From Calothrix sp. MO_167.B42 (lineage in GTDB: Bacteria; Cyanobacteriota; Cyanobacteriia; Cyanobacteriales; Nostocaceae), in NCBI GenBank assembly GCA_030065255.1, contig JASJCX010000037.1:1-33237 (forward strand): DNA of 33,237 bases, in the 5' to 3' direction. The translations under genes and the position numbers were made by a program. Under the pieces are notes generated by a model. It saw nothing but the letters and a program-made list of their open reading frames with translations. It searched no databases and was not told the DNA's origin. Of the stretch, positions 18,000-26,867 are shown in pieces (positions within the stretch are counted from its first letter, which is position 1; every line of letters begins with the position of its first letter).

Positions 18000-18172
18000 A
18001 GGGAGTGAGAGAGTGGGGGAGGGGAGTGTAGACGATATGTATCTATAATTTTAGGAATATATAATCTAAAAATTATTTCCTTAATATTCCTTCCCTCTTT
18101 CCCTCCTTCCCTCTTTCCCTCCTTCACTCTTAACTCTTAACTCTTAACTCTTAACTCTTAACTCTTCCCTCC
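18000..18172. repeat. GGGAGTGA tract, CCTTCCCTC tract and (TTAACTC)n heptamers
   Basis: A purine-rich GGGAGTGAGAG tract (18000-18030), a short unique stretch, TCCCTCCT repeats (18090-18125), then five TTAACTC heptamers up to the hglG stop codon. This fills the hglD-hglG spacer together with an ACGCTCCAGACGC fragment near 17960. Confidence 0.85.
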
Positions 18173-19900
18173 TTCCATAAGTTTGGCTGGGAAGATAATG
18201 CCTTTTGCCCCTAGGAGTTGGGAGTATAATTTTCCTTGTTCGTCATGGATGTAGAAGTCTGCAACTACGCCAGTTGTGGTTTTATTGATGACTTCACAGG
18301 ATACATAATAGGTGGCGTTACAGGGGGTTTTAGCGAACTGTTCGTATTGTAAAAATTGTCCGGGGAGACAAATTTCTTGATGGAGGTGAGATAACCATAG
18401 CCATAGCCCGTGGGTGCTTAAGTCGGTGGTAAATCCGTTTACCCAATATGCAGCGAATTGTCCCTGTTGTTTGCGACTAATTTCTTGCCAAAAACATTCA
18501 GTGGTAATCTTGGATTGGTTAATATTAATAACTCGTTTTACTTGCTGGAAAGATGGACCATGGAATAAGGAAGATAGTCCATTTTGATAGAAGTCTGAGC
18601 CAGTTGTGGTAATGATATTATCTGCTGTCAAATTCAATCTTTCATAGTTAGGAGCAGATGGAATATCTCGCCGCAGTTTAACATTAGAACTAAAGTGATA
18701 AATGACTTTACCTTGGGGATTGCGACTCCAAATCTTGCCGTGGAAATCTACCTCATGGTTATCTACATCCTTAGCAACTTCTTGTAAATCCAAGAAATAT
18801 TCACTGGCTAAAGTTTCATTGAAAGTAATACCCTTTAAAACTCGGAAATCCGAACAACCAAAAGCCTTATGTCCGGGATAAATTTTCTCACAGGTATCAG
18901 AAATCCAAGATACCGCACAAGTGGCAGGGAGGACAGGATTGCCAGCAATTACATGGTCATGTAAAAATGGATTTGCCGATAGCCTTAATTGACGACGAAT
19001 CCGATATTTTTTTAACTCTGGCTCTAATTTTACCGCTGGGGGAATACTCGGACTGCCAATTACCAATTGAGTTGTATCATGATGCCGTGACTGTAATTCA
19101 TCCACCAACATTTGTGTGCCAACTTCAATGGGAATAATATCAATCCCCCGTTTCGCAAACTCCTTCTTCAACTGGGGGGTTACCATCCCACTATCCCAAG
19201 CACCCCAGTTAATGGCTACCACATGACAACCAGGATATTGTTGCTTGACTAAATGGGCAGACTTATTGAGAATTTCATTCGCAATCGCATAATCAGATTG
19301 TCCTATATTACCGTAAAAACCACTCACGGAAGAAAACAAAACTAAATGTTCTAAATCACTAGAGTTGATGCAGGATAAAAGATTTTCCAATCCTTTAACT
19401 TTAGCGGTATAAACCTTCTCAAAATCTGCTTCCGTTTTCTTCTCAATTAACTTATCAGCTAAATTCCCAGCACCATGAATGATACCTGTAACCTTACCCA
19501 TACTTTCCACGGTATCGGTAATTTTTTGATTTAAATCCAGGGTATCTGTAACATCCACACTCAGATATTGTACCTGACTACCAGTAGCCCTAATATCTGA
19601 TAAAGTTTGTTTAATTTCCCGACTTCCAGCAATTTGCTTAAAAATATCTTGTACCTTCATAGGAGTAGGCTTTTCCCCCTGACTCATTAGGTACTGCATA
19701 ATTCGTTTTTTTAAAGTTGCTTCATCCCCACAATCGCGAGCAAACTCCGGCTCATTTTCTAACAACTCCGAACGCCCTAACAGGATAAACTTACAAGGAT
19801 GTTGCTGTGCCAAATTAATTGTACACTTAGCCGTAATCCCCTTAGCACCACCACTAACAATAAAAACTGATTCTGGCCTAATTTCAGCTTTTACAGACAT
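18158..19900 (-). CDS. hglG: HglG: ketoreductase catalytic half fused to dehydratase
   Basis: 580 aa. Residues 1-290 are the catalytic subdomain of a PKS ketoreductase: nucleotide site VSGGAKGIT (15-23), LLGRSE (40-45), HGAGNLADK (142-150), and catalytic S190/S191 with Y204 (QSDYAIANE). There is no structural KR half; that lies at the C-terminus of HglE. Residues 305-580 are a PKS-type double hot-dog dehydratase, with H316 in HVIAGNPVLP (HxxxGxxxxP), FHGPSFQ in the middle, and a candidate catalytic Asp in GFTTDLSTHG. Reduces and dehydrates beta-keto chains. Starts at ATG 19900 with AGGAG 5 nt upstream. The last codons and stop (GGKS, TAA) are repeat DNA. The symbol rests on gene order in Anabaena. 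Confidence 0.85.
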   Translation of the reverse strand: MSVKAEIRPESVFIVSGGAKGITAKCTINLAQQHPCKFILLGRSELLENEPEFARDCGDEATLKKRIMQYLMSQGEKPTPMKVQDIFKQIAGSREIKQTLSDIRATGSQVQYLSVDVTDTLDLNQKITDTVESMGKVTGIIHGAGNLADKLIEKKTEADFEKVYTAKVKGLENLLSCINSSDLEHLVLFSSVSGFYGNIGQSDYAIANEILNKSAHLVKQQYPGCHVVAINWGAWDSGMVTPQLKKEFAKRGIDIIPIEVGTQMLVDELQSRHHDTTQLVIGSPSIPPAVKLEPELKKYRIRRQLRLSANPFLHDHVIAGNPVLPATCAVSWISDTCEKIYPGHKAFGCSDFRVLKGITFNETLASEYFLDLQEVAKDVDNHEVDFHGKIWSRNPQGKVIYHFSSNVKLRRDIPSAPNYERLNLTADNIITTTGSDFYQNGLSSLFHGPSFQQVKRVININQSKITTECFWQEISRKQQGQFAAYWVNGFTTDLSTHGLWLWLSHLHQEICLPGQFLQYEQFAKTPCNATYYVSCEVINKTTTGVVADFYIHDEQGKLYSQLLGAKGIIFPAKLMEGGKS

Positions 19901-20246
19901 AACTTCTCCTATAAAATTTAATCAAATTCCGCGACTGCAATCTTATTGCTCTCTTCTTCTCTTCTTCTCCTCTTCTCTTCTTCTCTGCGCTCTCAGCGCC
20001 TCTGCGGTTCATAAATTCTTAAATTTGACCCATCCTTACAGAGATTTGAACTTATAGCAATGGACATATTTCAACTGCCAACCGTCACCGAAGAGGCAGA
20101 GGGGCAGGGGGCAGGGGGAGTGTGGGGAGTGTGGGGAGTGTGGGAGGTTTAACCATCAACTGTCAACTGTCAACTCCTAACTCTTAACTCCGAACTGTCA
20201 ACCATCAACTACCAACTAACAACTAACAACTAACAACTAACAACTG
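19901..20246. other. Intergenic region upstream of hglG, mostly repeats
   Basis: No gene. It holds TCTTCTTC pyrimidine repeats and a GCGCCTCTGCGG dispersed fragment (19945-20010), a unique stretch of about 80 nt that could contain a promoter, a G-rich tract (20088-20145), and a long mixed array of CAACTGT, CTAACTC and CAACTAA heptamers (20155-20275). Confidence 0.7.
19906..19910 (-). promoter_or_regulatory. Strong ribosome binding site of hglG
   Basis: Minus-strand AGGAG followed by AAGTT and the ATG at 19900. This is the clearest Shine-Dalgarno sequence of the hgl series; hglE, hglD and hglB have none as good. Confidence 0.7.
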
Positions 20247-20729
20247 TCAACTATCAACTATCAACTCAAAACTTTGAAAATACCTAGGAGAATCATCGCG
20301 ACGATATTCAGGATTCCTTCGAGGTGCAGCATTAAGAATGAGAATAACAATCGTAAATAAAGCGATTGTAGCTACTATGACAATTGGCAATAAATTACTA
20401 CTTTCTACATCCCATTCCAACCAAGAATTGCTGTTACTATCTTCCTCATCCACTCCCAACAAACGAATATCTCTTAGTTCTGTTTGTTCGGGGGATAATT
20501 GGATAGGATATTGGTAATTTCTGTAACCCTCAGCTTCTACAATCAATTCACCTTGTAGGGCATTTGTATCTGTAGAATTGATGAATAATCGATAAATTCC
20601 TTCTATATCAGTGTAAGTAAAAATTGAAATTTCTTCTGAATTAAAAGATACTTTTGCTCCACTAATAGGAGCTTGTCTTCGTTGATCGATAATACGACCA
20701 GTGTAACTAATGCTGGGGGATTGTGACAT
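20247..20729 (-). CDS. Small protein with carboxypeptidase-regulatory-like domain and C-terminal TM helix
   Basis: 160 aa. Residues 7-92 form a beta-sandwich of the carboxypeptidase-regulatory-like type: YTGRIIDQRRQAPISGAKV, then YTDIEGIYRL and VEAEGYRNY, the usual 'G.V.D...P.pgA.V ... T.dG.y.l' pattern. An acidic linker is followed by one strongly hydrophobic helix (about 112-132) and a basic tail. There is no signal peptide, so the domain probably faces the cytoplasm with a tail anchor. Its place between hglE and hglG suggests a role in holding the synthase at a membrane, which is inference; in Anabaena this position may correspond to the gene called hglF, but I cannot confirm homology. The final residues (LIVDS) and the stop codon are encoded by heptamer repeats. 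Confidence 0.7.
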   Translation of the reverse strand: MSQSPSISYTGRIIDQRRQAPISGAKVSFNSEEISIFTYTDIEGIYRLFINSTDTNALQGELIVEAEGYRNYQYPIQLSPEQTELRDIRLLGVDEEDSNSNSWLEWDVESSNLLPIVIVATIALFTIVILILNAAPRRNPEYRRDDSPRYFQSFELIVDS

Positions 20730-20754
20730 ATATTTACACAGGCTTATCCGTTGT

Positions 20755-20978
20755 CTATTTTAGATTTTAGATTTTAGATTGAGAATCCGTTATCCGTTAT
20801 GTGTTATATCAAATCCGGTTACATCGGAATGATAAAAAACCACAGAGGCACAGAGAGCGCAGAGGAAGAGGGGAGTGTGGGAGGTGTGGGAAGAAATATT
20901 ATTGATTTGTCTTACTCACTCCTTCACTCTTAACTCTTCACTCTTCCCTCTTCACTCTTCACTCCTCCCCTCTTTCCC
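20755..20978. repeat. Repeat-filled spacer between hglE and the small TM protein gene
   Basis: TTTTAGA and ATCCGTT repeats (20757-20800), a dispersed ATATCAAATCCGG fragment (20806-20835), a CACAGAGGCACAGAGAGCGCAGAGG element (20840-20866, listed by position), a GGGAGTGTGG tract, and TTCACTCTTAACTC heptamers to 20975. The hglE stop codon is followed directly by this material. Confidence 0.85.
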
Positions 20979-23900
20979 TCAGGCTATTAAAGTAACTCTC
21001 CCTTGGGAACCGTAAGCGACTTCAGTTAAGTAGCGATTGGGGTCATGCAATTCTGCAATAATATGATTAGCTGCATCTCCAGCATTAATATCGGGACTAA
21101 TATCGATGGCTCGACAAAATACCTTTTCCCATTCCCAAATCATGCTCTTGGTTAACCCGAATAAACCAGCACCAATGGCTCCAAAGTTAACTTTCTGCTC
21201 TAACCCAAAAGCACCATCTAATCTAGCTACTGTACAAAAACAACTGCGCCCATTACCATTTGCGGCTTGATTGAGGGACTTTTGCAGATGTTTCGCCATC
21301 AAGAAGATATGTTTGACAATTGCTTTCTCTTCTGGAAAATAGGGAACTGTAGCCTGGGGATGCTTGCCAAATAATGGATGTAGATGGATGAATGCTCCTA
21401 CGTTACCATATTTTGTTGCGATCGCATTTAGTTGTTGTTGTAAATGGGTTTCGCTCATGTCTTGTAGGGTAATGCGGTTGACTCCTGGGGGTAAAGTAGA
21501 TTGTTGGGAAATTAAGGAGGGGGGGAAACTTAAAACTATGACTTTCCATCCACCCTCGATTAACATTTGTGCCACTTTGGAGGTGGTGAGGGAACCATCA
21601 TCGGTAATTAAGCCAATGTGTCCCTCTGGTAATGTGACTTGCCAAAAATCTGGTTGGGGCAGGTTTTTCAATCTAGCTGTCAGCCGTTTAACGTTATGGT
21701 TTAGTTCCCTTGGCTGACTAGGAGATTGGGGTTGGGACTTTTTTTTTTCTCCAGCTAATTTCTGGAGGTAAGCAACGATTTGAGCAATGGTACGCAATTC
21801 TCCCAAGTCTTCTACGTTGTCTGGTTTGGGTAAGTCTGGGTACATCTCTTGTAATGCTCCCATGATTTCCACCCGTTTGATGGAATCAATCCCTAAATCT
21901 GCTTCCAAATCCATATCCAGTTCCAACATCTCCACTGGATAACCAGTTTTCTCACTGGTAATGGCTAACATATTCTCGGATAAGTTGCTTAAATCAGCTG
22001 TCACGGTTTCAGCTACAGGTTCCTCTACGGGTGCAGCTATTGGTGCATTCACCACCACTGTTGATTCCACTGGGGTAGTAACTGGAGCTGCAACAGGAGT
22101 CGCAATATTGTTAACAGCAACCTCTTCTACTACGGGGGTGAGTTCCATGGTAGGTTCAATTACGGGTTCGGTGACGGTGGGAGCTGCTACCCCTGGAGCC
22201 ACGGCAGTTCCAGATTTACCCCCTAAGGATTTGAGATAGTCAACGATTTGAGCAATGGTACGCAACTCTCCCAAATCTTCTACGTTGTCTGGCTTGGGTA
22301 AGTCTGGGTACATCTCTTGCAATGCGCCCATAATTTCCACCCGTTTGATGGAATCAATGCCCAAATCTGCTTCCAAATCCATATCCAGTTCCAACATTTC
22401 CACTGGATAACCAGTTTTCTCACTGGTAATGGCTAGCATATTCTCGGATAAATTACTCAAATCCACAGCAACGGGTGCAACGGATGTAACGGGTGCAACG
22501 GATGTAACGGGTGCAACGGATGTAACGGATGTAACAGGTTCAGCAACAGATGCAACGGATGTAACGGATTCAGCAACAGATGCAACGGATGTAACGGATG
22601 TAACAGGTGCAGTTATCTGTGCATTTTCCACCACAGTTGTTGCTGGTTCTTCCACCACTGGTGCTGGTGCAACTTCCATCACAGCAGCAACACCATTCCT
22701 CACTTCAGGCTCTGGTTGACTTGCCGACTTAATTGCTGGTAACTCAACAACAGGATTTAACTTAGGTTCTGGGGGAGTATGGATAACTTCTTGCACTGGT
22801 AAACTCCCTTCCCCATTTACCATTGCTTCTCCACCATTTTCCATCCCCATCAACTGAGAATACTCTTGTTGAATTAATTGGAAAAAATGTTTAGTATATT
22901 CAACCTGTTCCCGTAAATACTGCTCATGAACCCGCAGAGTATCACCTTGCTGACTATGGAACTGCTGCATACTGCGATTTAAACTATCAACAATCCCAGA
23001 CTGCAACCCCACCCCAGATTTACCCTTACCAAACAAAGCATTTTGCTGTTGAATCAACTGGAAAAAACTCTGAGCATACTCCACCTGATGCTGCAAATAG
23101 TTGCTGTGAACCTGTAAACTCTCCCTTTGACTTTGCTGAAACTGAGTCAACACATATTCCAGACTAGATAAAATCCTCTGGGAATCAACAACCTTCTTTG
23201 TATTATCCATATCTAAATTCTGCATATCCAACCGAGTCATAGAACCATGGGAAACCTCAGATAATGGAGCAGGCTGCAAATCAGCAACAATAACCTTCTC
23301 CTGCAAACCATCTACCTTCCCATTCTTCTCTTCCTTTGCGCCTACCCTGCGGGAAGCCACTTCGTGTCTAATGCGTCTTTGCGCGAACCCCTCATTCTTC
23401 CCATTCACCAAAGCCTGCTCAAATCCCAACTTAGTCTTATCAGACACATAATTCGCCCCATTCAACTGGAACCTCAAACCCTTCTTCTGCTGAGGCTCCG
23501 GCAGCGACTTAGGCACATAATAAGGATCCAAATTTTGCAGACATACACCAGCCACCCGTAACTGTACCACAGCTTGACGCAAACAGCGATCGCTATTTTT
23601 CTGGGAACTGGGATTCAAAGCAATCGCCATGTGGGGACGCTCGCCCAAAATATCCTTCACCAAATTAGTGAGAATCTTCCGGGGGCCAAATTCAATAAAG
23701 CAGTAACCCCCCGCACCGTAAATATTCTCAATTTCCTGCTTAAACAACACAGAATTAGCAATGTGAGTTTCCAGAATTTTCTGAATCTCTGGGGCTGTGT
23801 GGGGATATTCCTGGGCCGTTACATTACTATACACAGGCACCAGGGGATTATGGAACTCCATATCCTTAATGGCAATGGCAAAGGATTTCTGGGCAAAAGC

Positions 23901-26411
23901 AATTAAAGGGGTGTGGAATGCCGCCGCCACTGGTAACAATACCGTCGTGCAGCCTTGGTTATCCAATGCATCCTTTACTCTGTGAATTTCCGCTGTGGGT
24001 CCGGCCAATACCACTTGTGTGGGAGAATTGAGATTAGCGATCGCTATTTGCGGAAACTGTTTTAAAATGCCCTCAACCTTGCTCAATTCTGATTTCACCG
24101 CCAACATGGTTCCGGTATCGTAGTGGGGATCTTGGGGTGCTGCCATTGCCTGTCCCCGGGCTTTTACCAGGAGGCAATAATTCTCATCAGTCAGCACTCC
24201 TGCCGCCCACAATGCTGTTAATTCACCAAAACTATGTCCGGCAACAAAATCTGGTTTTAACCCGGCTTGCTGGAGAATTTTGTACAGTCCTGCACTCAAC
24301 ATGCCAATGGCGGGTTGGGCATAGTCTGTCCGTTGTAATGCGGCAATTTGGCTATTCTTTTCTTCTTCGGTAAATACGGGGTTGGGGAAGACAACTTCCG
24401 ACAAGGGCTTTAAGTTCTCTTGCAGCAGTAAACTATCCATGTAACCGTACATCTGCCGCATTTGGGGGAAGTTCATCACTACTTCTTTACCCATGTCTAG
24501 GTATTGGGAACCTTGCCCGGAGAATAAAGCTACTACTTTACCCCCCAATTCCATGCCAGTGGCGTGGTAGAAAATTCCTTGGGGATGCTCCCAGGATGCT
24601 GCTGAAGTTTTATTTTTCAACAAATCCACGGCCATTTTCAGTAACTTACAACTTTGAGTTAAGGAATCGGCGACAAAACCCAACCTGGCAGTACCGTGGG
24701 GAATCTCTAGGGATTTACATTCTTCTACTAAGTTGAGATATTGCTGTTCTCCCTGCTCCGATTGCCACTGGTTCAGGGTTGCTTCACACTTAGCCAACAA
24801 TTGGGCTGGATTTTCTGCATACAGCAACACTTGGGAACCAGAATTATGTAAGCGATAAGCTTGCTCATGCTCCCCTTGGTATTCTTCCAACACCACATGA
24901 TAATTAGTCCCCCCAAAACCAAAGGAACTCACACCCGCCCTTCTGGGGGGTTGTCCCTCAGCCCGAATCCAAGGCCTGGTTTCGGTGTTTAAATAGAAGG
25001 AAGAATCATTCAGATTTAGTTTGGGGTTTGGTGTTTTCACATTCAGGGTGGGTGGTAAAACCTTGTGGTGTAACGCCAAGGCAGTTTTAATTAAACTCGC
25101 CGCCCCCGCAGCCGCCTTGGTATGTCCAATTTGGGATTTTACCGTACCCAAAGCAATGTGTTGGCGTTTTGAGTCAGTTTCCCCGAAAAAGTCCCGCAAA
25201 GAACCAAATTCCGTGGGATCTCCCGCCATTGTCCCCGTACCGTGGGCTTCCATTAGGGTTACGGTTGATGGTGGAATCCCTGCATCTTCGTAGGCACGAC
25301 GCAGTGCGGCTACTTGCCCTTCTTTCCGGGGAGCATAAATACTCTTATATCTGCCATCGCTGGAAGTACCAATTCCCTTAATTACGGCATAGATTTTATC
25401 ACCATCCCGCTGGGCATCTGCCAACCGCTTGAGTACCATCATGCCGATGCCTTCACCCAACATCATACCATCGGATTCGGCATCAAAGGGCTTGACTGTA
25501 TGGCTGGGGGAAACTGCGGGGGTTTTGCTGAAACTAATATAGGCAGTAATAGAGTTATCAGTATCCACACCACCAGTGAGCATCATATCGCAACGATGGT
25601 CCACTAATTCCCCAATGGCCATTTTCAAGGCTGCTAAGGAACTAGCACAAGCTGCATCCACCGTACAATTAATCCCCCCCAAATTGAGGCGATTAGCAAT
25701 TCTCCCAGAAATGACATTTGCCAACATGCCGGGGAATGAATTTTCATCCCACTTCACATAGGCGCTCTTGATTTTCTCAATAATTGTTTGGGTATCTTCA
25801 TCGGATAAACCACTACTTTTGAGGGCTTTTTGCCAAATGGGATATTGCAAACGCGCTGATAGGGGAATGCCTAATTTCAAAGCCGCCGAACCTAAAATTA
25901 CTCCGACATTTTCCCGATTAAACTCACGCTCCAAACCATAACCAGCATCAATCATTGCTTCTTTAGCAACAATCAAACTGAGTAATTGGGAAACATCAGT
26001 GACTTCCAAAATGTTGGGGGGAATGCCAAATTCTACGGGATTAAAATCAATCTGGGGGAGGAACCCACCTCGTTTACAATAGGTTTTATCCTCTGGGGTT
26101 CTGGGATTAGGATCGTAATAATCATCTACATTCCAGTGGGACTCTGGAATATCAGTAATACAATCAATTTTATTAACAATATTTTCCCAATATTCTTGGA
26201 TATTTCTGGCTTCGGGAAATAGAGATGCCATGCCCACAATGGCAATAGGACTATGTTGCAATTGCCGATTAATTTTATCATTGGATACAGATTTATCAGA
26301 TTTATCGGACTTCATGTTTTTCCCCTTTATAAACTCAACTATTGCCTGTTCGCAATTATCAATCTGCTCTTCTAATTGTGATAAGGCAGTATCAATCCAA
26401 TCAGCAGACAT
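20979..26411 (-). CDS. hglE: HglE: PfaA-like polyketide synthase, KS-AT-ACP-ACP-KR structural half
   Basis: 1810 aa. A short helical N-terminus (1-45); KS about 53-510 with C255 (VDAACASS), His in EAHGTGT and His in SQIGHTK; malonyl-type AT about 640-990 with S727 (GHSFGE); a region of two Gln/Tyr/Phe-rich helical repeats (about 1080-1190); Ala/Pro/Val/Thr linker; ACP1 with S1354 and ACP2 with S1510, both GIDSIKRVEI as in PUFA synthases; and a C-terminal Rossmann-like region (about 1585-1810) equal to the structural, non-catalytic half of a PKS ketoreductase. It starts the polyketide chain of the heterocyst glycolipid. A dispersed repeat is inserted in frame at about residues 1005-1026, and the first linker is expanded as TSVAPV-type units. 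ATG 26411 has no clear ribosome binding site. First gene of the cluster. Confidence 0.94.
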   Translation of the reverse strand: MSADWIDTALSQLEEQIDNCEQAIVEFIKGKNMKSDKSDKSVSNDKINRQLQHSPIAIVGMASLFPEARNIQEYWENIVNKIDCITDIPESHWNVDDYYDPNPRTPEDKTYCKRGGFLPQIDFNPVEFGIPPNILEVTDVSQLLSLIVAKEAMIDAGYGLEREFNRENVGVILGSAALKLGIPLSARLQYPIWQKALKSSGLSDEDTQTIIEKIKSAYVKWDENSFPGMLANVISGRIANRLNLGGINCTVDAACASSLAALKMAIGELVDHRCDMMLTGGVDTDNSITAYISFSKTPAVSPSHTVKPFDAESDGMMLGEGIGMMVLKRLADAQRDGDKIYAVIKGIGTSSDGRYKSIYAPRKEGQVAALRRAYEDAGIPPSTVTLMEAHGTGTMAGDPTEFGSLRDFFGETDSKRQHIALGTVKSQIGHTKAAAGAASLIKTALALHHKVLPPTLNVKTPNPKLNLNDSSFYLNTETRPWIRAEGQPPRRAGVSSFGFGGTNYHVVLEEYQGEHEQAYRLHNSGSQVLLYAENPAQLLAKCEATLNQWQSEQGEQQYLNLVEECKSLEIPHGTARLGFVADSLTQSCKLLKMAVDLLKNKTSAASWEHPQGIFYHATGMELGGKVVALFSGQGSQYLDMGKEVVMNFPQMRQMYGYMDSLLLQENLKPLSEVVFPNPVFTEEEKNSQIAALQRTDYAQPAIGMLSAGLYKILQQAGLKPDFVAGHSFGELTALWAAGVLTDENYCLLVKARGQAMAAPQDPHYDTGTMLAVKSELSKVEGILKQFPQIAIANLNSPTQVVLAGPTAEIHRVKDALDNQGCTTVLLPVAAAFHTPLIAFAQKSFAIAIKDMEFHNPLVPVYSNVTAQEYPHTAPEIQKILETHIANSVLFKQEIENIYGAGGYCFIEFGPRKILTNLVKDILGERPHMAIALNPSSQKNSDRCLRQAVVQLRVAGVCLQNLDPYYVPKSLPEPQQKKGLRFQLNGANYVSDKTKLGFEQALVNGKNEGFAQRRIRHEVASRRVGAKEEKNGKVDGLQEKVIVADLQPAPLSEVSHGSMTRLDMQNLDMDNTKKVVDSQRILSSLEYVLTQFQQSQRESLQVHSNYLQHQVEYAQSFFQLIQQQNALFGKGKSGVGLQSGIVDSLNRSMQQFHSQQGDTLRVHEQYLREQVEYTKHFFQLIQQEYSQLMGMENGGEAMVNGEGSLPVQEVIHTPPEPKLNPVVELPAIKSASQPEPEVRNGVAAVMEVAPAPVVEEPATTVVENAQITAPVTSVTSVASVAESVTSVASVAEPVTSVTSVAPVTSVAPVTSVAPVAVDLSNLSENMLAITSEKTGYPVEMLELDMDLEADLGIDSIKRVEIMGALQEMYPDLPKPDNVEDLGELRTIAQIVDYLKSLGGKSGTAVAPGVAAPTVTEPVIEPTMELTPVVEEVAVNNIATPVAAPVTTPVESTVVVNAPIAAPVEEPVAETVTADLSNLSENMLAITSEKTGYPVEMLELDMDLEADLGIDSIKRVEIMGALQEMYPDLPKPDNVEDLGELRTIAQIVAYLQKLAGEKKKSQPQSPSQPRELNHNVKRLTARLKNLPQPDFWQVTLPEGHIGLITDDGSLTTSKVAQMLIEGGWKVIVLSFPPSLISQQSTLPPGVNRITLQDMSETHLQQQLNAIATKYGNVGAFIHLHPLFGKHPQATVPYFPEEKAIVKHIFLMAKHLQKSLNQAANGNGRSCFCTVARLDGAFGLEQKVNFGAIGAGLFGLTKSMIWEWEKVFCRAIDISPDINAGDAANHIIAELHDPNRYLTEVAYGSQGRVTLIA
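21773..21995 (-). repeat. Direct repeat unit encoding ACP2 of HglE
   Basis: A 223-nt segment nearly identical to 22241-22463 (offset 468 nt, 156 codons). Only about a dozen differences are seen, mostly synonymous, pointing to recent duplication or gene conversion of the carrier domain. Confidence 0.9.
22241..22463 (-). repeat. Direct repeat unit encoding ACP1 of HglE
   Basis: Partner of the unit at 21773-21995. It ends directly at the expanded TSVA-type linker. Confidence 0.9.
22465..22615 (-). repeat. In-frame minisatellite coding for the HglE pre-ACP linker
   Basis: On the plus strand, units built from GCAACGGATGTAACG and GATGTAACGGAT. All units are multiples of three, so the protein shows TSVAPV and TSVASVAE repeats. 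It sits before ACP1, where PUFA synthases normally have Ala/Pro-rich linkers. Confidence 0.9.
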
Positions 26412-26867
26412 AGGAATAATATTTGGTATTATGGATAGGATTGTTAACGGTTATCAGTTATCCGGCTAATTTGAGTTTAGCCAGAACAATCTCATAACTC
26501 GGTGAATATTTGCCCTTAGCTTTCTTTCATTGAGAAATTTTGCTGACTCGGCGTTGGATTAAGGGGATGATTTTTATCTCGCGCAAAGGCGCAAAGGCGC
26601 AATGTTTATTCTGCACAAATAATCTAAATTAATCCCGCATTTATACAACGTCGATTACTCAATTAAAGCTGTGTCAATCAGTAATTATTTTTCTCACAAA
26701 TTGCCATCATTGACCAAGGAAATATAGCAATAGATATATTGTTTAGATTAGTTAAGACAGTATTATTCAACTGCTCGCACTGAGCTTGTCGAAGTGTCAA
26801 CTATCAACTGCCAATATTTAACACAAATAATCAATGATTAATGAAAAATAAATACTTGATTTTGTAC
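26412..26867. promoter_or_regulatory. Upstream region of hglE (promoter region, no clear consensus)
   Basis: No gene. It must contain the hglE promoter on the minus strand. A TTGACA lies at 26677-26672 (minus) with TATAAA 26 nt further, too far for a normal spacing. No GTA-N8-TAC NtcA box is seen. A dispersed CGCAAAGGCGCAAAGG element (26578-26602) and one arm of the 42-nt inverted repeat (26768-26809) are also here. Confidence 0.45.
26768..26809. repeat. 42-nt perfect inverted repeat, left arm
   Basis: Begins CAACTGCTCGCACTGAGC and ends GTGTCAACTATCAACT; identical, in reverse complement, to 27720-27761. The core (GAGCTTGTCGAAGTG) resembles a dispersed element found in many bacterial genomes; a related fragment is at about 5480-5500. 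Confidence 0.9.

Noticed and set aside
22429-22719. Plus-strand frame with TDVTGA-type repeats opposite hglE
   Set aside because: Shadow of the hglE linker minisatellite; the minus frame belongs to the complete PKS.
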